Shown here: positions 36,459-44,522 of the stretch, piece by piece
Layout of the letters: each line of letters opens with the position of its first letter
Numbering within the stretch: position 1 is the stretch's first letter
Notes under the pieces: generated by a model
What the model saw: only the letters and a program-made list of their open reading frames with translations
Databases searched by the model: none
Told to the model about the DNA's origin: nothing
Translations under genes and position numbers: made by a program
From: RBG-16-66-20 sp052386675
Lineage (GTDB): Bacteria; Pseudomonadota; Gammaproteobacteria; Burkholderiales; SG8-39
Assembly: GCA_052386675.1 (NCBI GenBank)
Contig: JBQTJX010000019.1
Coordinates: 62,001-126,000 of the forward strand
DNA: 64,000 nt
Direction of reading: 5' to 3'

Positions 36459-37851
36459 GCTCCACGGGCAGGTTGTTGATGCCGCGATCCGGGGGCGCCA
36501 CCCAGCCGGCCATCTTGCCCGGCTCTACCACGCGCTGCATCAGGCTGCGCACGAATGCGCGGTCGGCGTCCGACGGGATCCAGTCGTGCAGGCGCCGGTC
36601 GTATTCCTCGCGCGGGATGAGGCGGCCCTGGGGATCCACCGGATGACCCACCCAGGAGCCGATGGAACGGCGGAAGTGAGCTGAGGGCAGGTACAGGGCC
36701 AGCGCGCCATGTCCGGCGCGCTCGATGACGCGGTTCCAGCGCTTGAGGCCGATCTCGCAATCCTTCAGGTACGACTCGCGCATGACCTCATTCAGCGCGT
36801 TGAGCATGGGCACTTCCTGCTCGCCCTCGGGCGTGGCGAGCTTCAGCGTCGCGCTGCGCAGCACGTGGTCTTCGAACTGGCTCTCGTCCGGGCGGCCCTT
36901 GAGGCCGTTGGCGAAGTTGGCCGCGGAGTTCGAGGAAATCTCGTTGCCGAACAGGTCCAGCGACGAGGAGCACCAGAAGTTCAGGTACTTCTGCAGCAGC
37001 GGCAGGTCCACCGCGCCCGCCTTGCGGATCGCGGCCGGATCGTCCGTGCCCAGCGCTTTCATCACCTCCAGCGTGCGCTTCACCACGCGGCCGATGCCGG
37101 TCTCGCCTACGAACATGTGGTGCGCTTCCTCGGTGAGCATGAAGCGGCAGGTGCGCGACAGCGGGTCGAAGCCGGACTCGGCGAGGCTCTTCAGCTGGTA
37201 CTTGCCGTCTCGGTCGGTGAAGTAGGTGAAGCAGTAGAACGACAGCCAGTCGGAAATCGGCTCGTTGAAGGTGGTGAGGATGCGCGGCTTGTCGGCATCG
37301 CCCGAATGGCGCTGCAGCAGTTCCTCGGCCTCCTCGCGCCCGTCGCGGCCGAAGTAGGCGTGCAGCAGGTAGACCATGGCCCACAGGTGGCGGCCTTCCT
37401 CGACGTTGACCTGGAACAGGTTGCGCAGGTCGTACAGGGAAGGGCAGGTGTGGCCCAGCAGGCGCTGCTGCTCCACCGAGGCGGGCTCGGTGTCGCCCTG
37501 GGTGACGATGAGGCGGCGCAGGGTGGAGCGGTACTCGCCCGGCACCTGCTGCCAGGCGGGCTGGCCCATGGCATCGCCGAAGCCGATCCTGCGGTCGGCG
37601 ACCGGGTCGGCGAGGAAGATGCCCCAGCGGTAGTCCGGCATCTTCACCGCGCCGTACTGCGCCCAGCCATCGGCGTCGACGGACACCGCGGTGCGCAGGT
37701 AGACGTCGGCGCCCTGGAAATCGGTCGGGCCCATGCCCTTCCACCAATCGATGAACTTCGGCTGCCAGTGCTCGAGCGCGCGTTGCAGCGTGCGGTCGGT
37801 GGCGAGGTGGACGTTGTTCGGGATCTTCTCGCTGTAGTTGATGCCGCTCAT
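36436..37851 (-). CDS. boxB: Benzoyl-CoA 2,3-epoxidase oxygenase subunit BoxB
   Basis: 471 residues, normal length. BoxB is the diiron oxygenase that forms 2,3-epoxybenzoyl-CoA with electrons from BoxA. Glu122, Glu152, His155, Asp213, Glu242 and His245 match the known iron ligands with a two-residue offset (numbering of the reference protein from memory). The start ATG overlaps the boxC stop (ATGA). No boxA gene is present in the window. Confidence 0.95.
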   Translation of the reverse strand: MSGINYSEKIPNNVHLATDRTLQRALEHWQPKFIDWWKGMGPTDFQGADVYLRTAVSVDADGWAQYGAVKMPDYRWGIFLADPVADRRIGFGDAMGQPAWQQVPGEYRSTLRRLIVTQGDTEPASVEQQRLLGHTCPSLYDLRNLFQVNVEEGRHLWAMVYLLHAYFGRDGREEAEELLQRHSGDADKPRILTTFNEPISDWLSFYCFTYFTDRDGKYQLKSLAESGFDPLSRTCRFMLTEEAHHMFVGETGIGRVVKRTLEVMKALGTDDPAAIRKAGAVDLPLLQKYLNFWCSSSLDLFGNEISSNSAANFANGLKGRPDESQFEDHVLRSATLKLATPEGEQEVPMLNALNEVMRESYLKDCEIGLKRWNRVIERAGHGALALYLPSAHFRRSIGSWVGHPVDPQGRLIPREEYDRRLHDWIPSDADRAFVRSLMQRVVEPGKMAGWVAPPDRGINNLPVEHEYVHLQ

Positions 37852-39419
37852 ACGCGCTCCCAGTTGAATTTCGCCTTCGAGCCGCTGCCGTAGACCTTCA
37901 GCGCGCCCTGCTCGCCGACCGCGTTGGGCCGGATGAAGATCCAGTTCTGCCACGCAGTGAGGCGCCCGAAGACGCGCGTGGCCATGTTCTCGCGGCCGGT
38001 GAAGCGCAGGCTCGCCTCCATGCCGGTGAGGGCGTCCGGCGAAAGGCTGGCGCGCTCCTCGCAGGCGATGCGCACCTCCTCCTCGAAGTCGAGGTCGTCG
38101 GGAGTGGAGGTGACGAGGCCGAGTTCCGAGGCCTGCTTCGCCGTGATGGGTGAGCCGACCGGAAGCTTGGGAAGGTCGCCGCAATAGTGCGCCGAGATCC
38201 GGGTATCGCCGTTGACCATCGGGTAGGTGCCGAAGTTGAGGCTGGAGAAGGTAAGAGACGGACCGGGCTCCGCATCCAGCATGTAACTCCGGTCGGCGGC
38301 GAAAGCGAGCTCCGCGAGCGTTCCTGCGAAGCAGGATTCGACGTCGAAAATTGCAAACATCGATCGCGAGGAAACGTCCAATCTGGCAAGCGTGCGCCTC
38401 AGATACCCCACTGTTTCCCTGACCAGCCAGTGCGACGCGTTCTTCTCCAGCAGCGCATCCACCTTGAGCATCTCTTCTGCCTTGCCGCGCGTCTTCAGCA
38501 GCCACAGCCCGACCTCGAGGTGGTTGTGGCGCAAGTCGAGGATGGCGTCGTCCAGCTCGCGCGCGAGCTGCAGCGGGTACCAGCCGGCGCTCAGCTCGAC
38601 TGCGTCGGGTGCCTTCGTCGGCGCATGCACCGTAATCTCAGCCGTGCGAGTCGCCGCATCGATCTTCACCTTCACGTACTCCCGCTTCAGTGGCGTCAGC
38701 GCCACCCCCGGGCCGCCGGGGCGGTCGGACTGCTTCGCCAGCTCCAGCGCGCGGCTCTTCACGAATTCGGCGAAGGCCTGCGGCTTGGCGACGTGGTCCA
38801 CCAGCTTCCATTCCTTCGCCCGGTCGGCGCGCACGCCCTCGGCAGTGGTGCAGAACACGTCGGCGAGGTCGCGCCGCACCTTCCTCTTGTCCACCAGGCG
38901 GGTGAGGCCGCCGGTGCCCGGCAGCACGCCCAGCAGCGGCACCTCGGGCAGGCTGACGGTGGTGGAGCGGTCGTCCACGATCGCGATCTCGTCGCAGGCG
39001 AGCGCCATTTCATAGCCGCCGCCGGCGGTGGTGCCGTTCAGCGCAGCGAGGAACTTCAACCCGGAGTGGCGCGAGGAATCCTCGATGCCGTTGCGGGTCT
39101 CGTTGGTGAACTTGCAGAAGTTCACCTTCCACGCGTGCGTGGACAGGCCCAGCATGTAAATGTTGGCCCCGGAGCAGAACATGCGGCTCTTGCCGCTGGT
39201 GAGCACCACCGACTTCACCTCCGGGTGCTCGAAGCGGATGCGGTTGAGCGCATCGTGCAGCTCGATGTCCACGCCGAGGTCATAGGAGTTCAGCTTCAGC
39301 TTGTAGCCGGGGGCGAGGCCCTTGTCCTCGGCCACGTCCAGCGTCAGGGTGGCCACCGGCCCGTCGAAGGCGAGCTTCCAGTGGTGATAGTTCTCGGGCT
39401 TGGTCTCGAAGGCGATCAT
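37848..39419 (-). CDS. boxC: 2,3-Epoxybenzoyl-CoA dihydrolase BoxC
   Basis: 523 residues with a crotonase-type N-terminal half (SGKSRMFCSGANIYML, ALNGTTAGGGYEMALACDE, GVLPGTGGLTRLVDKRKVRRD) and a second crotonase-like half. It opens the ring of the epoxide to an aldehyde-CoA plus formate. It lies between boxR and boxB with four-base overlaps on both sides. Confidence 0.95.
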   Translation of the reverse strand: MIAFETKPENYHHWKLAFDGPVATLTLDVAEDKGLAPGYKLKLNSYDLGVDIELHDALNRIRFEHPEVKSVVLTSGKSRMFCSGANIYMLGLSTHAWKVNFCKFTNETRNGIEDSSRHSGLKFLAALNGTTAGGGYEMALACDEIAIVDDRSTTVSLPEVPLLGVLPGTGGLTRLVDKRKVRRDLADVFCTTAEGVRADRAKEWKLVDHVAKPQAFAEFVKSRALELAKQSDRPGGPGVALTPLKREYVKVKIDAATRTAEITVHAPTKAPDAVELSAGWYPLQLARELDDAILDLRHNHLEVGLWLLKTRGKAEEMLKVDALLEKNASHWLVRETVGYLRRTLARLDVSSRSMFAIFDVESCFAGTLAELAFAADRSYMLDAEPGPSLTFSSLNFGTYPMVNGDTRISAHYCGDLPKLPVGSPITAKQASELGLVTSTPDDLDFEEEVRIACEERASLSPDALTGMEASLRFTGRENMATRVFGRLTAWQNWIFIRPNAVGEQGALKVYGSGSKAKFNWERV

Positions 39420-40204
39420 GGGTGTGCCGGCTGGCTTTCGGAAACGGTGCGTTTGAGTTCGGAGAAGCTCTGCTTCAGGGGCTTGCCGCTGGTGTCCACC
39501 ACGGCATCGGCGCGGGCGTAAAGCGCGTCGCGCTCGGCCAGCAGGCGGCGGATTTCGTCCAGCGCGGTGCTGCGTCCCTGCATCTTGCCCGCGAACGGCC
39601 GCAGGTCGCCTTGTTCCATGACCCGCTTCATGTGCTCCTCGGGCGAGGCCTTGAGCCAGACGCAGGTGCAGTTGTCGAGCAGCATGCGCCAGCTCTCGGG
39701 ATCATTCACCAGGCTGCCGCCTGCCGCGACGACCGCGCGCGGATGCTGCTTCAGCACGCGGGCGAGGGCCTTGCGTTCGAAGCGGCGGAAGGCGTCCTGG
39801 CCGTACATGGAGAACACTTCGCCCAGTCCGGCGCCGGCTTCGCGCTCCACCTCGCGGTCCAGCTCGACGAACGGGATGTCCATTGCCAGGGCGAGCCTTG
39901 CGCCCAGGGTCGATTTGCCCGCGCCGCGAAGCCCGACCAGTGCGATGCGGCTGCGCTTGGGCTCGGCGTCATGCTCGCGCACCAGGATTTCCACCGGCAC
40001 TTCCATGGCGTGCGCGATGCGGCGCAGGAGCAGGATGGAGACATTGCCTTCGCCCGCCTCCAGCTGCGCGAGGTAGCGCTCGGAAACCTCCGAGGCCGCC
40101 GCCAGCGCCTTGCGCGTCATGCGCTGTCCGGCGCGCCAGGCGCGCACCCGGTCGCCCAGCTGGGACAGGTAGAGCGATTCGGGACGGGGGTGAGGGGCGT
40201 TCAT
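39416..40204 (-). CDS. boxR: BoxR-type benzoyl-CoA-responsive regulator (HTH + shikimate kinase-like)
   Basis: 262 residues. An XRE helix-turn-helix (about 11-70, MTRKALAAASEVSERYLAQLE) is joined to a shikimate-kinase-like domain with the P-loop GLRGAGKSTLG. BoxR/BzdR proteins repress aromatic genes and release DNA when benzoyl-CoA binds the kinase-like part. It is divergent from the ligase fusion gene across only about 50 bases with two TGCAATAT repeats. Confidence 0.93.
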   Translation of the reverse strand: MNAPHPRPESLYLSQLGDRVRAWRAGQRMTRKALAAASEVSERYLAQLEAGEGNVSILLLRRIAHAMEVPVEILVREHDAEPKRSRIALVGLRGAGKSTLGARLALAMDIPFVELDREVEREAGAGLGEVFSMYGQDAFRRFERKALARVLKQHPRAVVAAGGSLVNDPESWRMLLDNCTCVWLKASPEEHMKRVMEQGDLRPFAGKMQGRSTALDEIRRLLAERDALYARADAVVDTSGKPLKQSFSELKRTVSESQPAHP

Positions 40205-40254
40205 GCAATATGGTGCTTGACCGAAAGTTTAGGCTGCAATATAGTGTGTGTCAA
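40204..40254. promoter_or_regulatory. Compact divergent promoter with BoxR-type operators
   Basis: Plus strand: TTGACC (40217-40222), 17 bases, TATAGT (40240-40245) drives the fusion gene. Minus strand: TTGACA (40254-40249), 17 bases, TAAACT (40231-40226) drives boxR. Two direct repeats TGCAATATRGTG start at 40204 and 40235, exactly 31 bases (three helical turns) apart; the second covers the plus-strand -10. TGCA-containing repeats are described for BzdR/BoxR operators (from memory). The fusion mRNA would start near 40252, so its leader would be only about five bases. Confidence 0.7.
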
Positions 40255-40256
40255 GG

Positions 40257-42254
40257 ATGAGCGCCAGGATCCACATTCTCGTCGGCACCATGACCGGCAC
40301 GGCCCAGCTCGTGGCGCAGGAGCTGGAACTCGCCTGGGACGACGGTGAGACCGTAGTCGCGACCCTGTTGATGGACAAGCTGGATGCCGCAGTGTTCGAG
40401 AAGCCCGGCGTGTTCCTGATCTGCACCTCCACCTACGGCCAGGGCGACGTGCCGGACAACGCCAAGGCCCTTTACGAAGACCTGAAGGCGAAGCGGCCGG
40501 ACCTGTCCCGGGTGCGCTACGGCGTATTCGGCCTCGGCGACCGGACCTACGCCGAGACCTTCAATTTCGGCGGGAAGAAGTTCGACGAACTCCTGTCCGG
40601 ACTCGGCGCGCAGCGCATCGGCGAGCGCGTGCAGCACGATGCCTCCTCCGGAACGCTGCCCGAGGAAGTCGCGGCGGAATGGGGCCAGGCCTGGCTGGAA
40701 TTGGCCAGGGAAAATCAGGGACAGACCACGATTTTGGCCCGAGGGGGAGACATGGAAATACCGCGCCAGTACAACGCGGCGGTGGATTTGGTCGAGGGGA
40801 ACCTCGCCGCCGGCCGCGCCGGCAAGACCGCCTACATCGACGACGCCGGCCAGTGCAGCTTTGGCGAGCTCGCCGAGCGCGTGAACCGCTTCGGCAACCA
40901 CCTGTTGTCGCTGGGCCTGCGGATGGAAGACCGCATCCTCATCGCGATGCACGATTCCATCGACTGGCCGGTCGCATTCCTTGGCGCTATCAAGGCCGGC
41001 ATCGTGCCGATCGCCGTCAATACCTTGCTGACACCGAAGGACTACGAGTACATGCTCTCGGACAGCCGCGCCAAGGCGCTGCTGGTGTCGCCGGCGCTGG
41101 CGCCGCAGTTCGAGCCGTTCCTGGCCAAGCTGCCGTTCCTCAAGCACATCCTCAAGCCGCCGTTCGCCGAACTGCTCGCCAAGGCAAGTCCCGCGCTGGA
41201 TCCGGCGCCGACCACGCGCGACGATCCCTGCTTCTGGCTCTACTCCTCGGGCTCAACCGGCATGCCCAAAGGTACGGTGCACGTGCATTCGAGCATGCGG
41301 CTGACCGCGGACCTGTATGCGAAGGGCGTCCTCGGGCTGGGCGATTCTGACGTCGTGTTTTCCGCGGCCAAGCTGTTCTTTGCCTACGGCCTGGGCAACT
41401 CGCTGTCCTTCCCGCTCGCCGCCGGCGCGACCACCATCCTGATGGCGGAGCGCCCGACGCCGGACGCGGTGTTCAAGCGCCTGAGCGAGAAGAAGCCGAC
41501 GCTGTTCTTCGGTGTGCCGACGCTATACGCCGCCATGCTGGCTTCGCCCGCCTTCCCGGGCAAGGACCAGCTGAATCTCAGGCAATGCATTTCCGCGGGA
41601 GAAGCGCTGCCACCCCAGATCTCCAGGACGTTCAAGGAGAAAGTCGGCGTCGAGATCCTGGACGGCATCGGCTCCACCGAGATGCTGCACATCTTCCTCT
41701 CCAACCGGCCTGGCGACCTGCGCTACGGCACCACCGGCAAGGCGGTTCCGGGCTACGAACTGAAACTGGTGGATGAGCAGGGCAACCTCGTGAAGCAGGG
41801 CGAGTTGGGCGAGCTCCTCATCAAGGGGCCCACGGCGGCCAACCTGTACTGGAACAACCGGGAAAAGAGCCGCTCGACCTTCGTTGGCGAGTGGGCGCGG
41901 TCCGGCGACAAGTACACGCAGGACGCCGATGGCTTCTATGCCTACGGCGGCCGCACCGACGACATGCTCAAGGTGTCCGGCATCTGGGTGTCGCCCGCCG
42001 AGGTCGAGGCGGCGCTGGTGTCGCACGAGGCGGTGCTCGAGGCCGCGGTGGTGGGGCACGAGGACGAGCAGAAGCTGGTGAAGCCCAAGGCCTTCGTGGT
42101 CCTCAAGCCGGGCCGCCAGGCCACGGTCGAGGACCTGCAGGCTTACGTCAAGAGCAAGCTCGCGCCCTACAAATACCCTCGCTGGATCGAGTTCGCGGCG
42201 GAACTGCCCAAGACGGCGACCGGGAAGATCCAGCGCTTCAAGCTGCGCGGCTAG
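40257..42254 (+). CDS. Flavodoxin-benzoate-CoA ligase fusion
   Basis: 665 residues in one unbroken frame. Residues 1-155 are a MioC-like flavodoxin (ILVGTMTGTAQLVAQEL phosphate loop, STYGQGDVPDNA, FGLGDRTYAETFNFGGKKF). Residues 166-665 are a complete AMP-forming aryl-CoA ligase close to benzoate-CoA ligase (PRQYNAAVDLVEGNLAAGR, YSSGSTGMPKGTVHVH, GSTEMLHIFLSN, PKTATGKIQRF). An ATG at 40752 with GAGGGGGAG just upstream marks the natural ligase start, so free ligase may also be made. The junction carries a 25-bp inverted repeat. The ligase would feed BoxB; a flavodoxin fused to it is not something I know from box clusters. ATG 40257 is chosen over GTG 40248 because of the promoter position. Confidence 0.9.
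   Translation: MSARIHILVGTMTGTAQLVAQELELAWDDGETVVATLLMDKLDAAVFEKPGVFLICTSTYGQGDVPDNAKALYEDLKAKRPDLSRVRYGVFGLGDRTYAETFNFGGKKFDELLSGLGAQRIGERVQHDASSGTLPEEVAAEWGQAWLELARENQGQTTILARGGDMEIPRQYNAAVDLVEGNLAAGRAGKTAYIDDAGQCSFGELAERVNRFGNHLLSLGLRMEDRILIAMHDSIDWPVAFLGAIKAGIVPIAVNTLLTPKDYEYMLSDSRAKALLVSPALAPQFEPFLAKLPFLKHILKPPFAELLAKASPALDPAPTTRDDPCFWLYSSGSTGMPKGTVHVHSSMRLTADLYAKGVLGLGDSDVVFSAAKLFFAYGLGNSLSFPLAAGATTILMAERPTPDAVFKRLSEKKPTLFFGVPTLYAAMLASPAFPGKDQLNLRQCISAGEALPPQISRTFKEKVGVEILDGIGSTEMLHIFLSNRPGDLRYGTTGKAVPGYELKLVDEQGNLVKQGELGELLIKGPTAANLYWNNREKSRSTFVGEWARSGDKYTQDADGFYAYGGRTDDMLKVSGIWVSPAEVEAALVSHEAVLEAAVVGHEDEQKLVKPKAFVVLKPGRQATVEDLQAYVKSKLAPYKYPRWIEFAAELPKTATGKIQRFKLRG
40711..40735. repeat. 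Inverted repeat in the flavodoxin-ligase junction
   Basis: AAAATC (40711-40716) is inverted as GATTTT (40730-40735) around the core AGGGACAGACCAC; GGCC also flanks both sides. It encodes the unstructured linker after the last flavodoxin helix and sits 17 bases before the internal ligase ATG. The core resembles a GGGACAGACCAC motif I recall from REP-like elements linked to RAYT transposases; that link is from memory and unverified. Confidence 0.6.
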
Positions 42255-43267
42255 GCTGTTTGATGTAACCGATCGGTTACATCGAGGAAGCGCAGCGCGT
42301 TGCCGGCGCGGATCGCCCGCAGCGTGGCGGCATCGAAACCGGCCTGCTCCACCGTCCCCAGCGGGTCGAGGTCGCCCATGTTGAACGGGTAGTCGCTCCC
42401 GATCATCACCTGGGAGGCGCCGTAGGTTTCCACCGCGAAGCGAACCGCCTTCGGCTCGAACAGCAATGCGTCATAGAAAAAGCGCCGCGCATACGCCAAG
42501 GGCGACTCCGCCAGCGATTCCTTTGCCTTCGGGATCGCATTCCACGCGTGCACCAGCCGCGGCAGCAGCAGTGGCAGCCCGCCGCCGCCGTGGCTGAACG
42601 CAATGCGTAGTTCCGGATGCCGTGACGCGATGCCACCGGTGATCATGGACGCGGCCGCCAGCGCAATGTCCCCCGGAAAGCACACCGCCTGTTCGGAGAA
42701 GGCACCGACGATGCGCTCCTGTCCGGCGGGACGCAGCGCATGGACGAAGATCGCCATCTCCATGGTTGCCGCGGCAGCGAAGAACGGCTCGAAGCGCGCG
42801 TCGCCGATGGACACGCCGTTGACGTGGCTCGCGATCTCCACGCCCGGGAACTTCAGGGATTGCTTGACGAATTCCAGCTCGCGGATGGCGCTGTCCACGT
42901 CCTGCAGCGGCACGCAGCCCAGGCCGATGAAGCGCTCCGGCGCGAGCGCGACCATGCGCGCAATCTCTTCATTGAGGAACCGGATCAGGACCTTCGCGTC
43001 CTCCAGCGGCAGCCAGTAGGACAGCAGTTCCGGCATCGGCGACAGCGCCTGCCGCGTCACCCGCATCTCGCCCATGGCCTCGATCCGCCGCGGCACGCTC
43101 CAGCTGCCATCGGACACCGTGCGGTAGACCTTGCCGGAAATCATCACGTGGCGGTGGCAGGCATGCGCCTCGGCCATGGCAGGCCAGGGCACGTCGCGGC
43201 CCGCGCCGGCGTAGGCGGGGAAGTCCTCCGGTACGACGTGGGTATGGACGTCGATGCAGTCGGTCAT
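42251..43267 (-). CDS. Amidohydrolase family protein (ACMSD-like)
   Basis: 338 residues from ATG 43267 (MTDCIDVHTHVVPEDF with the HxH metal motif). Further metal and catalytic residues are seen in AIFVHALRP, IAFSHGGGGLPLLLPR and MIGSDYPFNMGD. The family (amidohydrolase 2) includes decarboxylases and hydrolases of aromatic breakdown products. It ends in a shared CTAG with the ligase gene. The last residues come from the palindrome sequence and may be an added tail. Confidence 0.85.
   Translation of the reverse strand: MTDCIDVHTHVVPEDFPAYAGAGRDVPWPAMAEAHACHRHVMISGKVYRTVSDGSWSVPRRIEAMGEMRVTRQALSPMPELLSYWLPLEDAKVLIRFLNEEIARMVALAPERFIGLGCVPLQDVDSAIRELEFVKQSLKFPGVEIASHVNGVSIGDARFEPFFAAAATMEMAIFVHALRPAGQERIVGAFSEQAVCFPGDIALAAASMITGGIASRHPELRIAFSHGGGGLPLLLPRLVHAWNAIPKAKESLAESPLAYARRFFYDALLFEPKAVRFAVETYGASQVMIGSDYPFNMGDLDPLGTVEQAGFDAATLRAIRAGNALRFLDVTDRLHQTA
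42262..42283. repeat. Palindrome copy 1
   Basis: A perfect 22-bp palindrome whose central 20 bases are ATGTAACCGATCGGTTACAT. It lies just past the fusion-gene stop and inside the last codons of the convergent amidohydrolase (residues DVTDRLH). The same 20-mer recurs at 52705, and with one central change at 56264. Confidence 0.9.
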
Positions 43268-43322
43268 GCAACCGTGCTCCCGCCTCCGTTGAGGAAGCGG
43301 GAGCATAGCGGAACCGACCCGG

Positions 43323-43559
43323 TCAGCGGAAAAGGCCGTCGATCTGGCTCCGGTGCAGGCCGATGTCGCGCAGCGTGTGGTCGCTCAGGCCGTGCAGCTC
43401 GCGCCGCGTGGCGGCCTTGCCGCGCGCCTGCGCCCAGGCCGCGACTGTGTCGCAGGCGGAGGACAGGGCGCCCGCGAGGGCTGCCGCGAGCGCGGCGAGG
43501 CGCCGGTTGCCGCTCGCTCCGAGCGGCTGCGGCAGTTCGATGGCGTGGATCCGTTCCAT
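43323..43559 (-). CDS. DUF1127 small protein
   Basis: 78 residues. The C-terminal DUF1127 motif is clear (ATRRELHGLSDHTLRDIGLHRSQID). Some DUF1127 proteins bind RNA and affect phosphate or nitrogen metabolism. AAGGAG lies just before the ATG. It is divergent from the response-regulator gene. Confidence 0.8.
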   Translation of the reverse strand: MERIHAIELPQPLGASGNRRLAALAAALAGALSSACDTVAAWAQARGKAATRRELHGLSDHTLRDIGLHRSQIDGLFR

Positions 43560-43678
43560 GTGCTTCTCCTTCAGGTGCTTCCCCGGCTGGGGACATGGGC
43601 GCAGTCTGGGCGGACGAGGTATTCCGTCGATGTCGATTCGGAAACACTTCGTATCGTTGGGTATCATCCGGATCTCAC

Positions 43679-44425
43679 ATGGCGACCGAACGTGACATTC
43701 CTGGCAGCGGCAGCGTCCTGATCGTCGAGGACGATGCCGACGCGGGCGAGGCGACGCGCGAGTACCTGTCGAACCACGGCTTCGTGGTGGCCCTGGCCGG
43801 CGACGGCCAGGCAATGCGCGAGGCCATCGCCCGGGGCGTGCCCGACGTCGTGCTGCTGGACGTGAACCTGCCGGGCGAGGACGGGTTTTCCCTCGCGCGC
43901 TGGCTGCGGGAGCGGCACGAGGTGGCGATCATCATGGTGACGGGGCAGGGCGACGTCGTGGACCGCGTCGTCGGCCTGGAGGTCGGGGCGGACGACTATC
44001 TTGCCAAGCCCTACGACCCGCGCGAGTTGCGCGCCCGAATCCGCAGCGTGCTGCGGCGGGTCAGGAAGGGCCCGGCGGCGAGCGCCGGCGGGTCCGAAAG
44101 CGAGGCTGCGGCGCAGGGCAAGCGGGTGAAGGTGGGCAGTTGCCAGCTCGACTTCCTGACCCACCAGCTGTTCGGCGCGGACGGCGCGGAAATCCCGCTC
44201 ACCGGAATGGAATTCGACCTGCTCAAGGTATTCCTCGAGAACCCGAACCGGGTGTTGTCGCGCGACCAGCTGCTCAACTTCACGCGCAAGAGGGACTGGG
44301 AGCCGTTCGACCGCTCCATCGACATCCGCATCGCGCGCCTGCGGCGCAAGATCGAGGCCGATCCGGCCAAGCCTGCCGCCATCAAGACCGTGCGGGGCGC
44401 GGGGTACCTGTTCGTCCCCGGCTGA
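43679..44425 (+). CDS. OmpR/PhoB-type response regulator
   Basis: 248 residues: REC domain with phospho-acceptor Asp61 (VVLLDVNLPGEDGF), a linker, then the winged-helix DNA-binding domain (LTGMEFDLLKVFLENPNRVLS, RSIDIRIARLRRKIE, IKTVRGAGYLF). It pairs with the hybrid kinase encoded 98 bases downstream. Direct repeats between the two genes may be its binding site. Confidence 0.93.
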   Translation: MATERDIPGSGSVLIVEDDADAGEATREYLSNHGFVVALAGDGQAMREAIARGVPDVVLLDVNLPGEDGFSLARWLRERHEVAIIMVTGQGDVVDRVVGLEVGADDYLAKPYDPRELRARIRSVLRRVRKGPAASAGGSESEAAAQGKRVKVGSCQLDFLTHQLFGADGAEIPLTGMEFDLLKVFLENPNRVLSRDQLLNFTRKRDWEPFDRSIDIRIARLRRKIEADPAKPAAIKTVRGAGYLFVPG

Positions 44426-44442
44426 ACTGCTCCAGCCGCGCA

Positions 44443-44461
44443 TTGTTTCAGTCCTGTTTCA
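44443..44461 (+). promoter_or_regulatory. Direct repeats TGTTTCA, possible regulator box
   Basis: TGTTTCA occurs at 44444-44450 and 44455-44461, exactly 11 bases apart, the spacing used by OmpR/PhoB-type dimers. It lies between the response-regulator stop and the kinase start, so the regulator may control the kinase gene. Inference from spacing only. Confidence 0.4.
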
Positions 44462-44522
44462 ATGGTTGCGCCCGGGTAACGCCGGCTGATTCCCGCAGGC
44501 CTTGCCGCTAGACTGCCGCCCG

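Noticed and set aside
42262..42283. Palindromes as classic TetR operators controlling nearby genes
   Set aside because: The sequence looks like a TetR box, but all three copies lie at gene 3' ends or inside the last codons, none in a promoter, and no TetR gene is in the window. Kept only as a repeat family.
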